Origin: Prorocentrum cordatum
Lineage: Eukaryota > Sar > Dinophyceae > Prorocentrales > Prorocentraceae
DNA: 64,000 nt
Assembly: GCA_963575745.1 (NCBI GenBank)
Contig: CAUYUJ010020248.1
Span: forward strand, 5,001-69,000
Direction of reading: 5' to 3'
Below the pieces are notes generated by a model. The model did not search any database. It was not told the DNA's origin and worked only from the letters and a program-made list of their open reading frames with translations. A program made the translations under genes and the position numbers. Position 1 is the first letter of the stretch; each line of letters begins with the position of its first letter. Below are positions 52,680-62,802 of the stretch, piece by piece.

Positions 52680-54700
52680 TCACAATCGCTGATGATTGGG
52701 TGTTGCCGATGGCCTGATACGCGTCTGTCGCTCGAGTGTGGACTCTCCGATATCATGCTGAATCGGTGGGGCCGCAGTTGTCATCTGCTGCGCCGCGGGA
52801 AGTGACCCCACGGCTGCCAATGCTGCTAAACTTGCAGCGGGTTGACCCGCATATGTAGGAGCAGCGGGCTTCCGGGCGCTTGTCATCATGCGGCGTAGCC
52901 GTTGCTCCTGATTGCGGCGTTGGCGAGCCAGTTGCGTTGAGATCGGCCTGCTGCGCCTCATGGGTGGCCAGGATCTCGGGGCGCAGCTCTCCCATGGGCG
53001 ATGGTGCCACTAGCTCAGGGATTGGCTTATGCCGCGTAGCAGTAGTGAGCCAGTCCTAGCATTCACGCTAGTCGGATTCGCCCAATAGCGTCGAGCGGGG
53101 ACGCTCATTCTTCAGAACTTCCTTTTTGGACGCCCGACATGGGCACGGGAAGAATGGGCACAATACCCAACAGCAAATGTTGTCCCAAACCAACAGCGGC
53201 CGCTGTTGGGCAGGCGGCCTGCTGTCTCAAATGGACACAGGCCGAGGCGGCGCGGACAGCGAGTCCCGTTCTAAATGAAGAGGAACTGCTGTTGGGCATT
53301 GTACACATCATTTCGGTGCCCGTTTCGTTCGTGCCGATCCTTATGACATCCCTCCTCGGATGGGCAGCTGAGGGCAGGTTCTTTCCGCGAGACATCGCTG
53401 GCGCGCTGACGTGCGAGAGCATCCCCGCCAGCGTGTGCGGCGGCGCATTCAGCGTTACATTGTGCCGCTCTGTAGCGTTCAGATCCGTCAGAGGCAATGG
53501 GCATGTAAGCCGGGTTGATCTTCATCTGGCTGCGGTACCCAAGGTCTCCCAGCATCGCCTGCTTCCTTCGTCCAATTCAAGAGTAGCGGCACGTTGCCCC
53601 GCAGGAGCAGCGGCAAGTTCAGCAGGTAACCTCGCCAGCTCTGGCGCTGCAGGCGCTGCTGATGAGCTGGCGCCTCCAGATGCCTTCGCCAACTCGCGGA
53701 TGTCGCGGCATTGGCATGCGGAAAGTATGGGGGCCGCTCCAGGTAGTTTGCAACAGCGCAGCATCCGCACCACCCTTCGATAAAGAAGCTCCTCTGGATG
53801 ATCCATCCAGCGACGGCGCCCAGCCTGGTCCCCTGTGGACTTGGCGAGGCGTCGGGCCGCGAAGGCATGCGGGGCCCTTCGGCTTGGGAGCGTTGTCACC
53901 ATGGAACGCCGCTGCTGCCGCGGCCACTGCGGGCCCTCTGGAGCGCTGTCTCTGCGCAGGTTTCCCCGCGGATCTTTGGGGCCTGTTGCTTCCGGGGTCG
54001 GCGTCAGCCGAACCAATCCTTTTCTTGTATTTGGCCGGTTGTTGGTCGGCTGCAGGTGACCTCGGCGCACTCGGAGTTGGGGGTAGATCAATATCCTTCC
54101 CTGATTCCTTTTTGGGGGGCTTCGGATCCCGTGGCGGTTCCTCTGCGGGTGTCCCCGCTGGAGATGGCGCTGCAGGCGCCCCCGCCTCGGGAGCTTCTGG
54201 CTCGTCTGGCTTGAAGAGTGACGCGTTCTTGAAAGTGGCCCCAGTTTTGCAGCCCAGATCGCATCTGTCAGCGCTAACCTTTCGCACTACAAGGGCGGTG
54301 ATCCAGCCAATTTCTCTGCCATTGTATGCAAATGTCGCGCCTGGAGTAAGATCCATGTGTTCTGTTACCCGGTTGGAGACATTTATTTTTGCGATCGTAT
54401 TGCGGGAGCTGTCCGTCTCGCACGCGCACTCCGACTCGGACTCCGAGTCGGACTTGGAAGGAGCGGCAACAGTAGGATCCACCGCTTCGGCAATACCCGC
54501 ACAACCAGCCCCTTCGTCGCCCTCTGGAAGGCCATCGCCCCCATGAGAAGAGGAGGCGGGTTGCCCCGCACGCGGTGTCCAACCCACCTCTTAATGATAT
54601 TCTCGATTGTGTATCTTGAGGCGGCGGTTACTGTCGAGGTGCTGCCAAAATCGCTCGATCCGCTTGGCCTCGTCCTCAGCATTCGGCTGGTAATCAGCTT
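52680..54700 (-). pseudogene. Gag-Pol linker, Ala/Pro/Gly-rich
   Basis: Main frame 53619-54587: an SDSESESECACETDSSRN acidic run, then ATFAYNGREIGWITALVVRK (possibly a small beta-barrel) and many AGTPA/AGAPA/AGKPA pentapeptides. Upstream, ADYQPNAEDEAKRIERFWQH leads in frame to one stop before GWTPRAGQPA. No enzyme domain recognised. Confidence 0.5.
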
Positions 54701-55359
54701 TGGTCAAGCATTCTGCAAGAGAATGATTGGTCGGATCCACTCTGCGAACCGGGCCATCTCCACGAGACCAGACTCACGGTGCTCTCGAAATTAGGGCCCC
54801 TTAGTGGTCGCTCCATCGGACACGCGGGTCTGCGGTCAGCAAAATGTTCGCAAGGGCGGACGGCGCGCAGGGAGTTCTCTCGGTCACTTATGATGGCCCT
54901 CCTGAGGTCCCATCTCTCAAGGTCGGAGGCCGTCTGGGTGCCCCTGTTACTGTGGGCGCGCACAATTTTGCCGTCGCCACCCCGCGTAACACTGCGAAAT
55001 GAATACCAGTGACGCATGTCATGCTCGGCCCAGCCTTGGTCGAGCAAGCGCCGCGTCGCGTTGGGAGGTATGCACTTGCGGGCCAGCCCGTGATCTTCGT
55101 AGCTGATAAGGCGATGCACGCCTCTTGCTTCGGGCCCAGCTGGACGGTTCTCTAGCAACGGCGGGCCCCCCCGTGAGCGCCCCCTTCTCGGTGGAGCCCC
55201 TGGGATCCGCGTGTCAGGAGGGTGAGGGCGTTGGGCGTTGCTGGAGCGTGACGAACGCGAACGCGAAGTGATGGTCCTCGTTCTGTCCACGCTCGCATTG
55301 GTTACGTTCGAAAAGATCACTGGCATCCCGCGGGTTCCCCCGCAGAGGGTCATCGTCAT
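54694..55359 (-). pseudogene. polyprotein segment, Arg/Ser/Pro-rich
   Basis: 221-codon frame with TRTITSRSRSSRSSNAQRPH, then GVHRLISYEDHGLARKCIPP and MRHWYSFRSVTRGGDGKIV. No family recognised; by position it is between the zinc knuckle and the protease. Confidence 0.45.
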
Positions 55360-55502
55360 TTGATTATCTGTCTATCGGATGACCAATGACCTGCGGATGG
55401 ATCACCAATTGTATCTCCTCTTCTGCCGCTGGAACTGCAGCTTCAGAATCCGCGGGCGCCCCCGCCATGTCGCGGTCTACACCGGCTGGTATATGGAAAT
55501 CC

Positions 55503-56089
55503 TCAACGAACTCGATCTGCGTAGGTTGCCCCGCGATGGGTATCCAGCCACTCTGCCAGGTTGATCTCATTATGGCCAACATAGGTCTCCTCGAAGAGCT
55601 CGTCGACATATCTCTCGAAGGACATGCTGGCACTTAGATGCCTGGCGGCCGTGAAGTGGACAGCGGCAGTAGGGGTGTCTGCAGGGACGGCTAATAGCGT
55701 CTCCCAATCGACATACTGCATGTCCGAATCGGCCTGATCCAACTGCATCGACGGACCCCTGCCTCCCCCATCGCCTCGGGTGCACTCACGACGGAAATGT
55801 TGTGTGCTATGGCAGATGTCGCATTCCATGGTTTTATCATTGGCATCTTTCGGGTTGCCCAGGCGCCCCTTACCATTTCCTGGGGTATGTCTGCGGCCTC
55901 CACTTGCCCCCAGGAATAGTTCTTCGCATGGCGGTCCAGTAAGGGATGCCAGGAAAGCCAGCGTACCTCTACCGTGTAGTCGCCGTCGTTTGCCCTTACC
56001 CTTGCCTCGACCCTTATAATCCACCCTAAGTCCCCGTCGGATAGTACGTCGTACCTTAACGAAGTGGCTTCTTCATAAAACGTCTCCAT
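55503..56089 (-). pseudogene. Gag nucleocapsid with CCHC zinc knuckle
   Basis: CDICHSTQHFRREC gives C-x2-C-x4-H-x4-C, the retroviral-type zinc knuckle that binds RNA. It is followed by MQYVDWETLLAVPADTPTAA and SFERYVDELFEETYVGHNEI. Basic GRGKGKGKRRR lies upstream. Confidence 0.75.
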
Positions 56090-56823
56090 CTGCGTTTATG
56101 TTTCTGGTATCCTAGAAGTCGCCATTGTGCCTGTTGTTCCTCTGTAAGATACGTAGGCATGTCGGAATAGTCTAGGGCAGCCGCTTCGTCATCTGATGAC
56201 GTGTCGGTGCCGGGTTCAGAGTCAAAATCAGACTCGGCGGCCTGCCCCGCTGAGCCTTCAAGGGTAATGGCTTGCGCAGGGGCCGCCGTTGCCGGCGGCC
56301 CCTGGCATCTAGCCCAGGAGTCTTGCGACCCCGTAGGAGGACCACCACTTGCGGCTAATAATGAAATGGTGGTCTCTGTAGGTCGTGGATCATCATTCCA
56401 AACGTTTGTAGCAGGTTGCCCTGCATTAGGATCAGTATGAAAGGTTTCGGTGAGTTGACCGTGGCTAAAGATACGACCGGCATTGCCAGGGGTTCGTTCG
56501 GCGATGTGGGCATATGACCTCATGCGTTCCAATAAACCATCAAATTGTCGCTGATTCCTCGGCATTTGGTGGTTGAGTGCCTGTAGGAGTTGCTGTGCAC
56601 GCGACGTCCCCACTCCTAAGGCCCTGAACAGAATCACTGTTAGGATTTTGAGGTTGGAGATGTGAAAGCCTGCAGTCTCAGCCTCGTAGCGGGCTATTTC
56701 GAAGCGTGCTAATGTCTGGTCGATCCGTTTTCCCGCATGGACGCGGAAGTCAATGAGAGCCGTTCCCGAGTTGAGTTGGCGTTCCTCCTCGAAGTTCTCA
56801 AACTTCGTCCTAAGGAGGAACAT
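56056..56823 (-). pseudogene. Gag capsid-like region
   Basis: 255-codon helical frame: KRIDQTLARFEIARYEAETA, ISNLKILTVILFRALGVGTS, QLLQALNHQMPRNQRQFDGL. This resembles the Copia Gag (UBN2-type) fold. It ends with acidic and Ala-rich sequence and an AGQPA motif. Confidence 0.6.
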
Positions 56824-57263
56824 GATGTGGGTGACGCCATCACTGTGGCGGCCACCAGTGTTGGCGCCAAAGTTGATGACTGCGAAGGGGCTCTTATGGC
56901 TATGGTCCGCGCGAGGCTTCCCAGACCGCGCTGTAGTGCTGCAGCCTGATGGGAGGGGGTCATATTGCCTGCGGTCACGTTAATCCAGGCGTGTACCTCT
57001 CGAACGAACGCGCGGAAAGGTACCTGACCGGCAGGGTCCCAGTGGGGCCGGTTGTTCTCGTGTCGCCTCCACCACGCAGGTGCCCCACAGCACACCCGAT
57101 AGCGACCCACAGAAGGCCAAAGATAGTAATACAAATCCCAGTGGCCCCGTAGGTCGTGGTCGGACATTCGTGGCTGGGGTTTGTGGTGTTTTGTCGTAAG
57201 CCTGCGTGGGGGTGGAGGCGGCACAGTGTCATATCGCATGTTACCATGCATGGTGTCTTCCAA
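56709..57263 (-). pseudogene. Gag N-terminal region
   Basis: 184-codon frame beginning near the 5' end of the element. ENNRPHWDPAGQVPFRAFVR and HQAAALQRGLGSLARTIAIR look like the start of a Copia Gag. A frameshift near 56820 joins it to the next frame. Confidence 0.6.
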
Positions 57264-57502
57264 AAAAACAGATTGGAGTACGTGAGTGGACTTCAGGAGT
57301 GTAGTAGCGCAGGGAAGTGGGACTCATGTAAGAGGGCTCTGCGAGAGCGGAAGTGGCACTGCAAGTATCGTTGCGGTTGTGCATAGTTATGTACATTCCA
57401 CCGCGCAGACCCACTGCACCCTGATGCTCCACCATGACAGTCGTTCACCAGATAGTGCCGTGGATGGTGAAGAGTAGAGCAAGAGCTGACCACCATAGGC
57501 CA

Positions 57503-57514
57503 GCTCCGCTACCA
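57503..57514 (-). promoter_or_regulatory. primer-binding site, tRNA-Met-like
   Basis: Minus-strand TGGTAGCGGAGC lies four bases inside the 5' LTR end and matches the usual Copia primer site for initiator tRNA-Met (TGGTATCAGAGC-type) at most positions. Confidence 0.7.
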
Positions 57515-57518
57515 AGTG

Positions 57519-57787
57519 TGAAAAGGGGGTTGGGAGGCCCAACCAGCAGCTTCGCCTAAGGCGAAGCCCATATCCAACTCTGTTGTACCGTAGTAGCGAT
57601 TGTCCCAGAAGTAGGAGATCGTCGCGGGAGCGACGAGCCATCTCAAGCGAAAATGTTTGCGGTCTCGATAGCAAGTGGTGTGCCTCGCGATGAAGCGCAG
57701 TCATATCTTGGCGGCCGGCCGCTTGAACACAAACGGCCGCGGACAAACGCTCGCTATCTCCCGCCTTTGCCCCAGCTCCCTTTAGAG
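57519..57787 (-). repeat. 5' LTR of Copia-type element
   Basis: Direct repeat of 43542-43808, about 93% identical by eye. Read on the minus strand it ends in CA just before the primer-binding site. Confidence 0.88.
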
Positions 57788-57794
57788 CGGCCAA

Positions 57795-57915
57795 CCCAAA
57801 CCAGGGTCAGTCAAGCCTTGCAGAATCCTGCAAGATCCTGCAGGATCCTGCACCCAAACCCGGGTCAATGCACCCCTGGCCCTGCAGGATCCTGCAAGAT
57901 CGGCGCTCTGACAGA
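57795..57915. repeat. TGCAGGATCCTGCA palindrome cluster
   Basis: AATCCTGCAAGATCCTGCAGG, CAGGATCCTGCACCC and CTGCAGGATCCTGCAAGATC occur within about 110 bases, giving repeated self-complementary 14-mers. Confidence 0.75.
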
Positions 57916-58139
57916 CCCCCGTTTGCACTGATCCCCGAAATCCCAACACTTTCTCCAAGGCCAGCTTTCTCTCCCGAGTCGACCTTGACGGTCCCGGAGG
58001 CCGGAGCGGGCTCCCAGAAGTCGAAAACGACGAGGGCGCCGACTGACCACCTCACCGAGCCTGGCCTGGCCGATCCTGGGCCCAAGATCGGCGTATACGC
58101 TCTCTTGGCCAAGCCAGGGAGGCGCAGACACCGACCCTG
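57916..58139. other. spacer with dispersed repeat core
   Basis: TCTCCCGAGTCGACC, then TTGACGGTCCCGGAGGCCGG (57967-58010) resembles 61638-61690. No gene. Confidence 0.4.
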
Positions 58140-58400
58140 GGCCCAGGAAGGGACCAGTCAGCAGCGAATCGGGAAATCCGATCGAAGCGAGATGTGCGTC
58201 GGATCGGCCTGCATTGGCGCGGAGTGGGAACCGAATCGGATCGGCCGCGCCAAGATATACAACAGCGCAGTGCAAGCATCGGGCCGCATCGAATCGTCGG
58301 AATCTCGGAATCGAAACGGATCGGCCGACCGAACTCGGTACTGAATCGGATCGGTCGGATCGAAATCGATCCTGCCAGGATCGGCCTGGATCTCTTGGAG
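58140..58400 (+). repeat. GATCGG-rich repeat, right copy
   Basis: Homologous and in the same orientation as 43060-43320, on the other side of the retrotransposon. Confidence 0.65.
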
Positions 58401-58881
58401 AAAGGAAACCTGGGAAATATATTGGGCGCCGCGGCCGTTGCAGAGTGTGCCAGAACGACCTGAGAGAGCTTAGGAACACACCTGAACGATCTAATGCGTT
58501 CGCATCCTGCCAGGAAACCGGAAGCTCACACGGCTGGATCCACGCCCAGAACATGTGGATCAGACGGAGACAACGCAATTCGTATCCTGAGGCCGCATGA
58601 CATGGAACAGTCGCATCCTGCATTAACACTAACTTTCAAAAGTCTGCGCGGACGTCTGGGATCGGCGCTGACCCCTCTCCCTAGCTGGCAGAACGCTTTA
58701 TAGTCGGCGCCGCAGGATCCGCTGGGAGGGTCCTGCGCCAGTCCCATAAAACTCGCACAGACCTCCGAAAGTGAATGTTGTTGCCGAGAGTGATTCTTCG
58801 ATGACGCCGGTGGAGGGGTGCGGAGCTCCCAGACCCTGCTGGCACGGGCTGGCGGAACTGAGGCGTCCGCTCCAGCGTCGC
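58401..58881. other. 3' flank of acyltransferase gene
   Basis: No separate gene seen; may include the 3' untranslated part of the acyltransferase retrogene. Confidence 0.4.
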
Positions 58882-59760
58882 TCACTGCGCTTTGGCTCTC
58901 TCTGCCCTGGCCTTCCCGAACGCGACCTTGTCCTTGGCCGTCAGCTTCGTGGACGGCACGCCCAAGTGCTGCAGCAGTATCTTCCGGACAGACTCGGCGT
59001 AGTCCTCCTTGCTCTTGCCCTCCCCAGACTGCTCGGGAAAGAACGTCAGCTCGTAGTCGACGTACGGCAGAAAATACAGCGCCGCGGCGTTGCAAAGCAC
59101 GCTGGTGCCGTTCATCTGCATCTGGACTGGCCATGGATTCCGCAACTTCACAGCGCACGGCACCACTGGCTGGCCCAACGAGAAAGTGAAATCAAAGAAT
59201 GGCATGACTGTCAAGCCCGAGGATGTGCGGCCCTCTGGAAAGATTAATATCCGTTTGGGCCTGCCAGGCGCTGCTGACAGCCTCTTAACCTCCTGTGCGA
59301 GAACCTCCTTCGTGTCGCTCCCAGTCGTGTAGATCGGATTCACAGGCCAGCCGAGACGCTGTGCAACCTGTATCACCCAACGCCAGTGCTCATTAACCAC
59401 CAGCACCTGATCAGCAGGAGAGTTAGCGGCCCATATCGCGCAGGCGTCGAAGTCTGACACATGGTTGGCCATCACTAACACGGCCGAGCTATTATCGAGA
59501 TTTTCCAGCCCGTGTATGGTGACCCGCACGCTCCAAAGCAACTGGATGATCATCATGTACCCTTGGCCCACGCCTAGCCAGTACGCTATCGGGTAACCGA
59601 TCATGCCCAGCGGCCAGCACACGAGCCGAACCAGGCAGAGCGCGCAGCCGAACGGTGCCCAGAGCGCCAGCAGGAGCTTGTCGTGGCCGCTCAGCTCGCG
59701 CTTCAGCCTGGTGAAATTCCACAAGTGCTCCCCGGGGACGTTGACGTCGGGAGGGGCCAT
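58882..59760 (-). CDS. PlsC-type lysophospholipid acyltransferase
   Basis: 292 residues, ATG at 59758-59760 to TGA at 58882, no interruption. Proteins of this family move an acyl group to lysophosphatidic acid or another lysophospholipid in membrane lipid synthesis. Residues 28-78 hold two hydrophobic segments (LLLALWAPFGCALCLVRLVC and the YMMIIQLLW stretch). Motif I is NHVSDFD (catalytic His100, Asp105), NPIYTTG fits motif II, FPEGRTSSG (174-182) is motif III, and VVPCAVK (199-205) motif IV. The C-terminus is Lys-rich and probably cytosolic. Length is normal for 1-acylglycerol-3-phosphate acyltransferases; the exact substrate cannot be told. The single-exon structure and the DinoSL relict upstream mark it as a retrogene, apparently still intact. 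Confidence 0.92.
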   Translation of the reverse strand: MAPPDVNVPGEHLWNFTRLKRELSGHDKLLLALWAPFGCALCLVRLVCWPLGMIGYPIAYWLGVGQGYMMIIQLLWSVRVTIHGLENLDNSSAVLVMANHVSDFDACAIWAANSPADQVLVVNEHWRWVIQVAQRLGWPVNPIYTTGSDTKEVLAQEVKRLSAAPGRPKRILIFPEGRTSSGLTVMPFFDFTFSLGQPVVPCAVKLRNPWPVQMQMNGTSVLCNAAALYFLPYVDYELTFFPEQSGEGKSKEDYAESVRKILLQHLGVPSTKLTAKDKVAFGKARAERAKAQ

Positions 59761-59828
59761 AGCCGCGGGCAAGCCTCTTCGCGAGCTCTCGGGGCGAGGC
59801 GTTGGTGGATCTGTCGGGCATTCGACCT

Positions 59829-59850
59829 GTGAGCCAAACTGGCTACAGTA
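59829..59850 (-). other. diverged DinoSL relict
   Basis: On the minus strand CTGTAGCCAGTTTGGCTCA matches the leader with changes at positions 2 and 10 and at its last two bases, about 70 bases upstream of the acyltransferase ATG on the same strand. Confidence 0.78.
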
Positions 59851-60639
59851 GAGCGAGTCCTCCCTCCGGCAAGCTCCGCGGCGTCGGCTTGGTTTGGGGT
59901 GCTCTGCTTGTCAAGGCAGCTAGGCTTGGCGGCAATGTGCGTCAATGTGGTCTGCGTTACGTTCCGTTGCCTCACATGGTCCCGCCTTGAGTTGCCAGTG
60001 TGTCGTAACTGGAATGTGTTGCTTTTTGCTCCTGTGATGTGGAGTACAACACCTTGCTGTGAGTCTGCATCTCACTGAACAAGAGAGACCCACTCGAACG
60101 CCTTGAAATGCAATTGAGTGGGTTTGCGCTACACCGCGAACCAATTCTATGCAGAGCAGTGCGCACACAGATCAGTGAACAACAACGCTGTGCGATGCAA
60201 AGGCATACAATTGAAAGGCATGCACGGCGAAATAAAACAAGCACATCGCGATGTAACGCAATGCACTGAAAATGCGATGCCATGCAATGACATGCAGAAA
60301 GGCGCATTGCGACATAATTCGTTGCACGGAAAGCGCGACACAAAGTCAGGCAATGGAATGCAAACCACTACAATGCGAGGAGCAACAAAGCACTGCAATA
60401 CAGAACAGCAGCGAGAACACATGCAATGCAATGACAAACAAAGTACAGCAATCAAATGCAGACTTCGCCAGCTGGCTAAATACGTGCTACAATCGCTGGT
60501 AAGAGGTTCGACGTATTGTGGTAGACCTATTTCGCGCGCGCGTGGCGGCCCCTGGTGCCCCTAGAACAAAACAAATAGCCAGGTAAATCGCAAGCAACTC
60601 GGGTCAGAGATGGTGTTCCTTCTGGGCGCGGCCCATCAG
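59851..60639. other. CAATG/GCAAT degenerate pentamer DNA
   Basis: From 60100 to 60470 the words GCAATG, AATGCAATG, ACAAAG and GCGATG recur at about 5-base steps. No gene. A similar texture recurs at 62560-62800 and 63760-63860. Confidence 0.5.
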
Positions 60640-62200
60640 GACCTAAAAGACAGCCCCAGGATCGCCCCAATTGAGCTCCAAGAGAGCCCAAGAGCGACCC
60701 AGGAACGAGGATCGATGGGTGATAGGTCCAAGATAGCCCCGAGGTGGCCCGAGATGGTCCAAGACAGCCCCCAAGAGGCCCCAAGGAAGCCAGATTTTCT
60801 TCAAAGCCCAAAATGTTTCAATGCCGTTTGCTTTCGTGCCTTTTCGTTTCCGATGGGCTTCTGAAGCCACAGGAGGGCTCCGCGATCGCCGAAGATGGCT
60901 CCAGGTAGGGCGGCCCAGACAAGCTCCAAGGGAGCTCCGAAGACCCCCAAGAAGGCCCGAGGAGAGGCCTAAGAGAGCTCCAAGAGAGCCGAACAACGGC
61001 TCAGAAGTTGGGATCAATGGGCGGCAAGCCCCAAGATGTCCCCATAGCAATCCAAGAGGGCCCGATATGGCCCTGGGGTGGTACAAGACGATCTAAAACA
61101 ACCCTCAATAGGCCAACAGGATGCCAACATCCGTCAAAATCAGTGTTGGTTCATTGGTTTTGACGTTCTCGCCTTCTCGCTTCCGATTAACTTCTGAGGC
61201 ATCACGATGGATCCGAAATACCCCAAGATGGCCCCAAGTGTGGCCCAGACAAGCTCCAAGAGAGTTCCGAATCAAGAGCACCCCGAGATAGGCCCAAGAG
61301 AGCTCCAAGAGAGCCGAACAACGGGCCTTCAAAAGCAATGGTTTCCATGGTTTTGATCTTCTCGCCTTCTCGCTTCCGATGAGCTTCTGAGGCATCAAGA
61401 TGGCTCCGGTATCGCCCAAGATGGCCCTAGGGGGGGCCCGGAGTCTAAAGGACCCTGAAGCCCCCCAAGAACTCCCCAGGAGAGGCCTAAGAGCGCTTCA
61501 AGAAAGCCGAACGGCAGCCCAGGAGCGTGGATCAATGGGGGGCAGGCCCCAAGTTGCCCCCATAGCAACCCCAGGAGGCGCGATCATAGCTCCCGCAGAC
61601 CCCAGAAGTCCCGACACTGCCCGCAGGGCCCCTTTTTTATCCCGAGTTGCTGTTTGACGGTCCCAAGGCCTGGCGAGCGCCTCCAGAAGCTGAGAACTGC
61701 CAAAAAGTATCCGTCGTGATATTGATCTCGACGTGCGAATGTCTGGAAGATGCATCCAAAACAGCCCAAGATGGTCCAAGACAGCTCTCAAGAGGCTCTC
61801 TAAGAAAGGGTTCCAGGAGGACCTCAGAAAACTCCCAACAGCACCCCGGGAGAGGCCCGGCCCAGGAGCGGAGACCGGTGGGTGCAGACTCCAAGACGTC
61901 CGATGCCATTCCCGCCAAAGTGTTAATGATTTGCGAAGGCTCGGTTATCAGTTACTCCTGATTTCTCCCCGTTCGGCTTCCAGTGGCGTTCTGATGCCAA
62001 ATGATGGCTCCCCGATAGCTCCAAGCGGAGCCTAGAAGAGCTGGAAAGGAAAGCCGATGACCCCGGAAGTGCCCCAATACAAATCCGACGCAGCACAAAA
62101 TAAGACACGGGCACGCCGAAAAGAAAAGAGGGTATCACATCCCAACGCGGCCCAAGAAACCCAACAATACGAACGTGGTTCCAAATGACCTGCCACAAAC
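60640..62200 (+). repeat. CCCAAGA-rich repeat with four conserved cores
   Basis: Cores at 60831-60890, 61160-61215, 61355-61408 and 61960-62012 (CTTCTCGCCTTCTCGCTTCC, then GCTTCTGAGGCATCAAGATGG), each embedded in CCCAAGA-type words. A second shared block, GGATCAATGGG(C/G)GGCA, then GCCCCAAG, is at 61012 and 61530. Confidence 0.65.
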
Positions 62201-62802
62201 CCGAAAAGGACTCGCGAACTCCTAGACGCCCCTAAGCCACCCCCACTAAGCGCCAGGACTCATCCCGAAGACTTGCATGCACCCCCCGCTGGGGGATTCC
62301 GGAGCGCGCAACACATCTTGCATGTGTATAACGGCGTGCCCGTGGCGAGGGGGGGAGGGGCGGGCGACCCTTCGGGCGGCCGTTGATGTTTGATGAACAG
62401 GTTGCTTGCCAGAGGCTGCCCCTGTCCACATATTTGAATCCCATACCTGCATACATAAAGTGAACGCGCTGTTCCAAATGCACTTATATGACCCCCGTTT
62501 GCCGCAACCTAACATAACAGTGGCCGGCGACATGAGCAAAGCGAGGAAATAAAGAAAGGCAGCACGATGCACGCAATGCCACCCAGTGAAATTCGACACA
62601 ACGCAACACAATGCAATTCATCGCAATGTAATTTTTTGCACAGGTCAAAGCACGGAGAACTATATGCAAAGCTATGCACTGCAACGAAAAGCTGTTCAAC
62701 ACAATTCAGATACAAAGCGCGACACGGTAACGCAGGCAATGGAACCCAATGGGACGGACACAATCAAATCCAAGGTGGCCCAGACCAGTCCACCAGAAAA
62801 TG
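62201..62802. other. intergenic, pentamer-rich
   Basis: No supported gene. 62560-62800 holds AACACAATGCAATTCATCGC-type pentameric words. Confidence 0.4.

Larger units (their letters stand above)
43542..57787 (-). mobile_element. Ty1/Copia-type LTR retrotransposon, decayed
   Basis: About 14.2 kb, oriented on the minus strand. Two direct LTRs of about 268 bp bound it. A tRNA-Met-like primer site lies inside the 5' LTR. The domains read 5' to 3' as Gag with CCHC knuckle, RING-H2, protease, methyltransferase-like, integrase, RT, RNase H. Integrase before RT places it in the Copia group. Frameshifts and stops in most domains, plus a nested MITE, show it is inactive. LTRs differ at about 19 of ~262 aligned sites by my count. 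No target duplication was recognised. Confidence 0.88.

Noticed and set aside
43808-57795. Target-site duplication of the LTR retrotransposon
   Set aside because: The flanking five bases did not match under any LTR boundary I tried; boundaries are too blurred.
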